Part shown: positions 63,867 to 64,000 of the stretch, one piece after another
How positions within the stretch are numbered: position 1 is the first letter of the stretch
How the letters are laid out: each line of letters opens with the position of its first letter
From: Arenimonas caeni
Lineage (GTDB): Bacteria > Pseudomonadota > Gammaproteobacteria > Xanthomonadales > Xanthomonadaceae
NCBI RefSeq assembly: GCF_003024235.1
Contig: NZ_KZ679086.1
Coordinates: 1-64,000 of the forward strand
Length of the DNA: 64,000 bases
Reading direction: 5' to 3'
Translations under genes and position numbers: made by a program
The notes under the pieces: model-generated
Databases searched by the model: none
The model's input: only the letters and a program-made list of their open reading frames with translations
Told to the model about the DNA's origin: nothing

Positions 63867-63942
63867 GCCGGCTTAGCTCAGCAGGCAGAGCAACCGCCTT
63901 GTAAGCGGTAGGTCCCCGGTTCGATTCCGGGAGCCGGCACCA
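63867..63942 (+). tRNA. tRNA-Thr (anticodon UGU)
   Basis: 76 bases with encoded CCA. The acceptor stem GCCGGCT / AGCCGGC pairs perfectly, the D arm has GCTC...GAGC, the anticodon stem ACCGC / GCGGT carries loop CTTGTAA with anticodon TGT, and the T arm is CCCGG-TTCGATT-CCGGG. Anticodon UGU decodes ACA and other ACN threonine codons. The last 58 bases of the window after it show nothing recognisable. Confidence 0.97.
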
Positions 63943-64000
63943 CGCCGGGGCTTGGCTTGTCCGCCCCGATGGGCTCTTATAGCCGCAGGTGCCGCCACAG

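Overview
The window reads as a chromosomal segment of a high-GC (about 70%) gammaproteobacterium, most likely of the order Lysobacterales (Xanthomonadales). The basis is the combined gene order: mreBCD-mrdA-rodA-mltB-rlpA-dacC-ybeD-lipB-lipA, a class II ribonucleotide reductase split into NrdJa and NrdJb, a DAK2-DegV fusion next to plsY, birA-coaX-SPOR, and a PhoPQ-type two-component system behind a small basic exported protein. The genus cannot be named from the sequence alone. Most genes are tightly packed, with many 4-base ATGA/GTGA overlaps.

Layout. 0.1-1.1 kb: PfkB sugar/nucleoside kinase, divergent from mreB. 1.2-13.3 kb: one long co-directional block for cell shape and septal peptidoglycan (MreBCD, PBP2, RodA, MltB, RlpA, a PBP5-type carboxypeptidase), interrupted by a diguanylate cyclase and followed by DUF493/LipB/LipA for lipoylation. 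13.4-18.3 kb: Prc protease, an Ada-like alkyltransferase overlapping an EamA transporter, and RarD. 18.4-29.5 kb, all minus strand: a probably frameshifted membrane protein gene, a four-gene MacA/LolD/FtsX-type ABC exporter, leucyl aminopeptidase, a HAD hydrolase, an AI-2E-type permease, a yqjD/yqjE-like trio and a DegQ-like protease.

29.5-33.7 kb: nrdJa, a histone-H1-like gene and nrdJb. The promoter looks NrdR-controlled and the leader is about 240 nt long. 33.6-35.2 kb is the one clearly foreign, lower-GC patch. It holds an IS21-family element with intact ends but an internal deletion that fuses istA to istB, a solitary ParS/MbcA-type antitoxin with a dyad operator and no toxin, and several short repeats. 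35.2-50 kb is accessory: three DUF4124-type envelope proteins, CoA transferase, EcsC, two more diguanylate cyclases, MipA, TonB, an NlpE-like lipoprotein and an SDR. 50-55 kb: truncated hemoglobin, Na/Pi cotransporter, DusA, a PEBP-like protein and an amidinotransferase-fold enzyme. 55.2-58.6 kb: phoPQ with a candidate PhoP box, and mtfA. 58.6-64 kb: fused fatty-acid kinase, plsY, birA, coaX, a SPOR protein and tRNA-Thr(UGU).

Functional themes: cell-envelope construction and its surveillance (elongasome, lytic transglycosylases, Prc, DegQ, PhoPQ, MipA, NlpE-like); c-di-GMP output from three GGEEF-type cyclases; and cofactor and lipid supply (lipoate, biotin, CoA, acyl-phosphate to lysophosphatidate). 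No CRISPR array, prophage or rRNA was seen. The most interesting items are the nrdJa-H1-nrdJb arrangement with an A9 tract that could produce NrdJb without its cysteine tail, the FakA/FakB-like fusion next to plsY, a hairpin that includes the ribosome site of mipA, a recurrent leaderless-type promoter, and the IS21/orphan-antitoxin patch.
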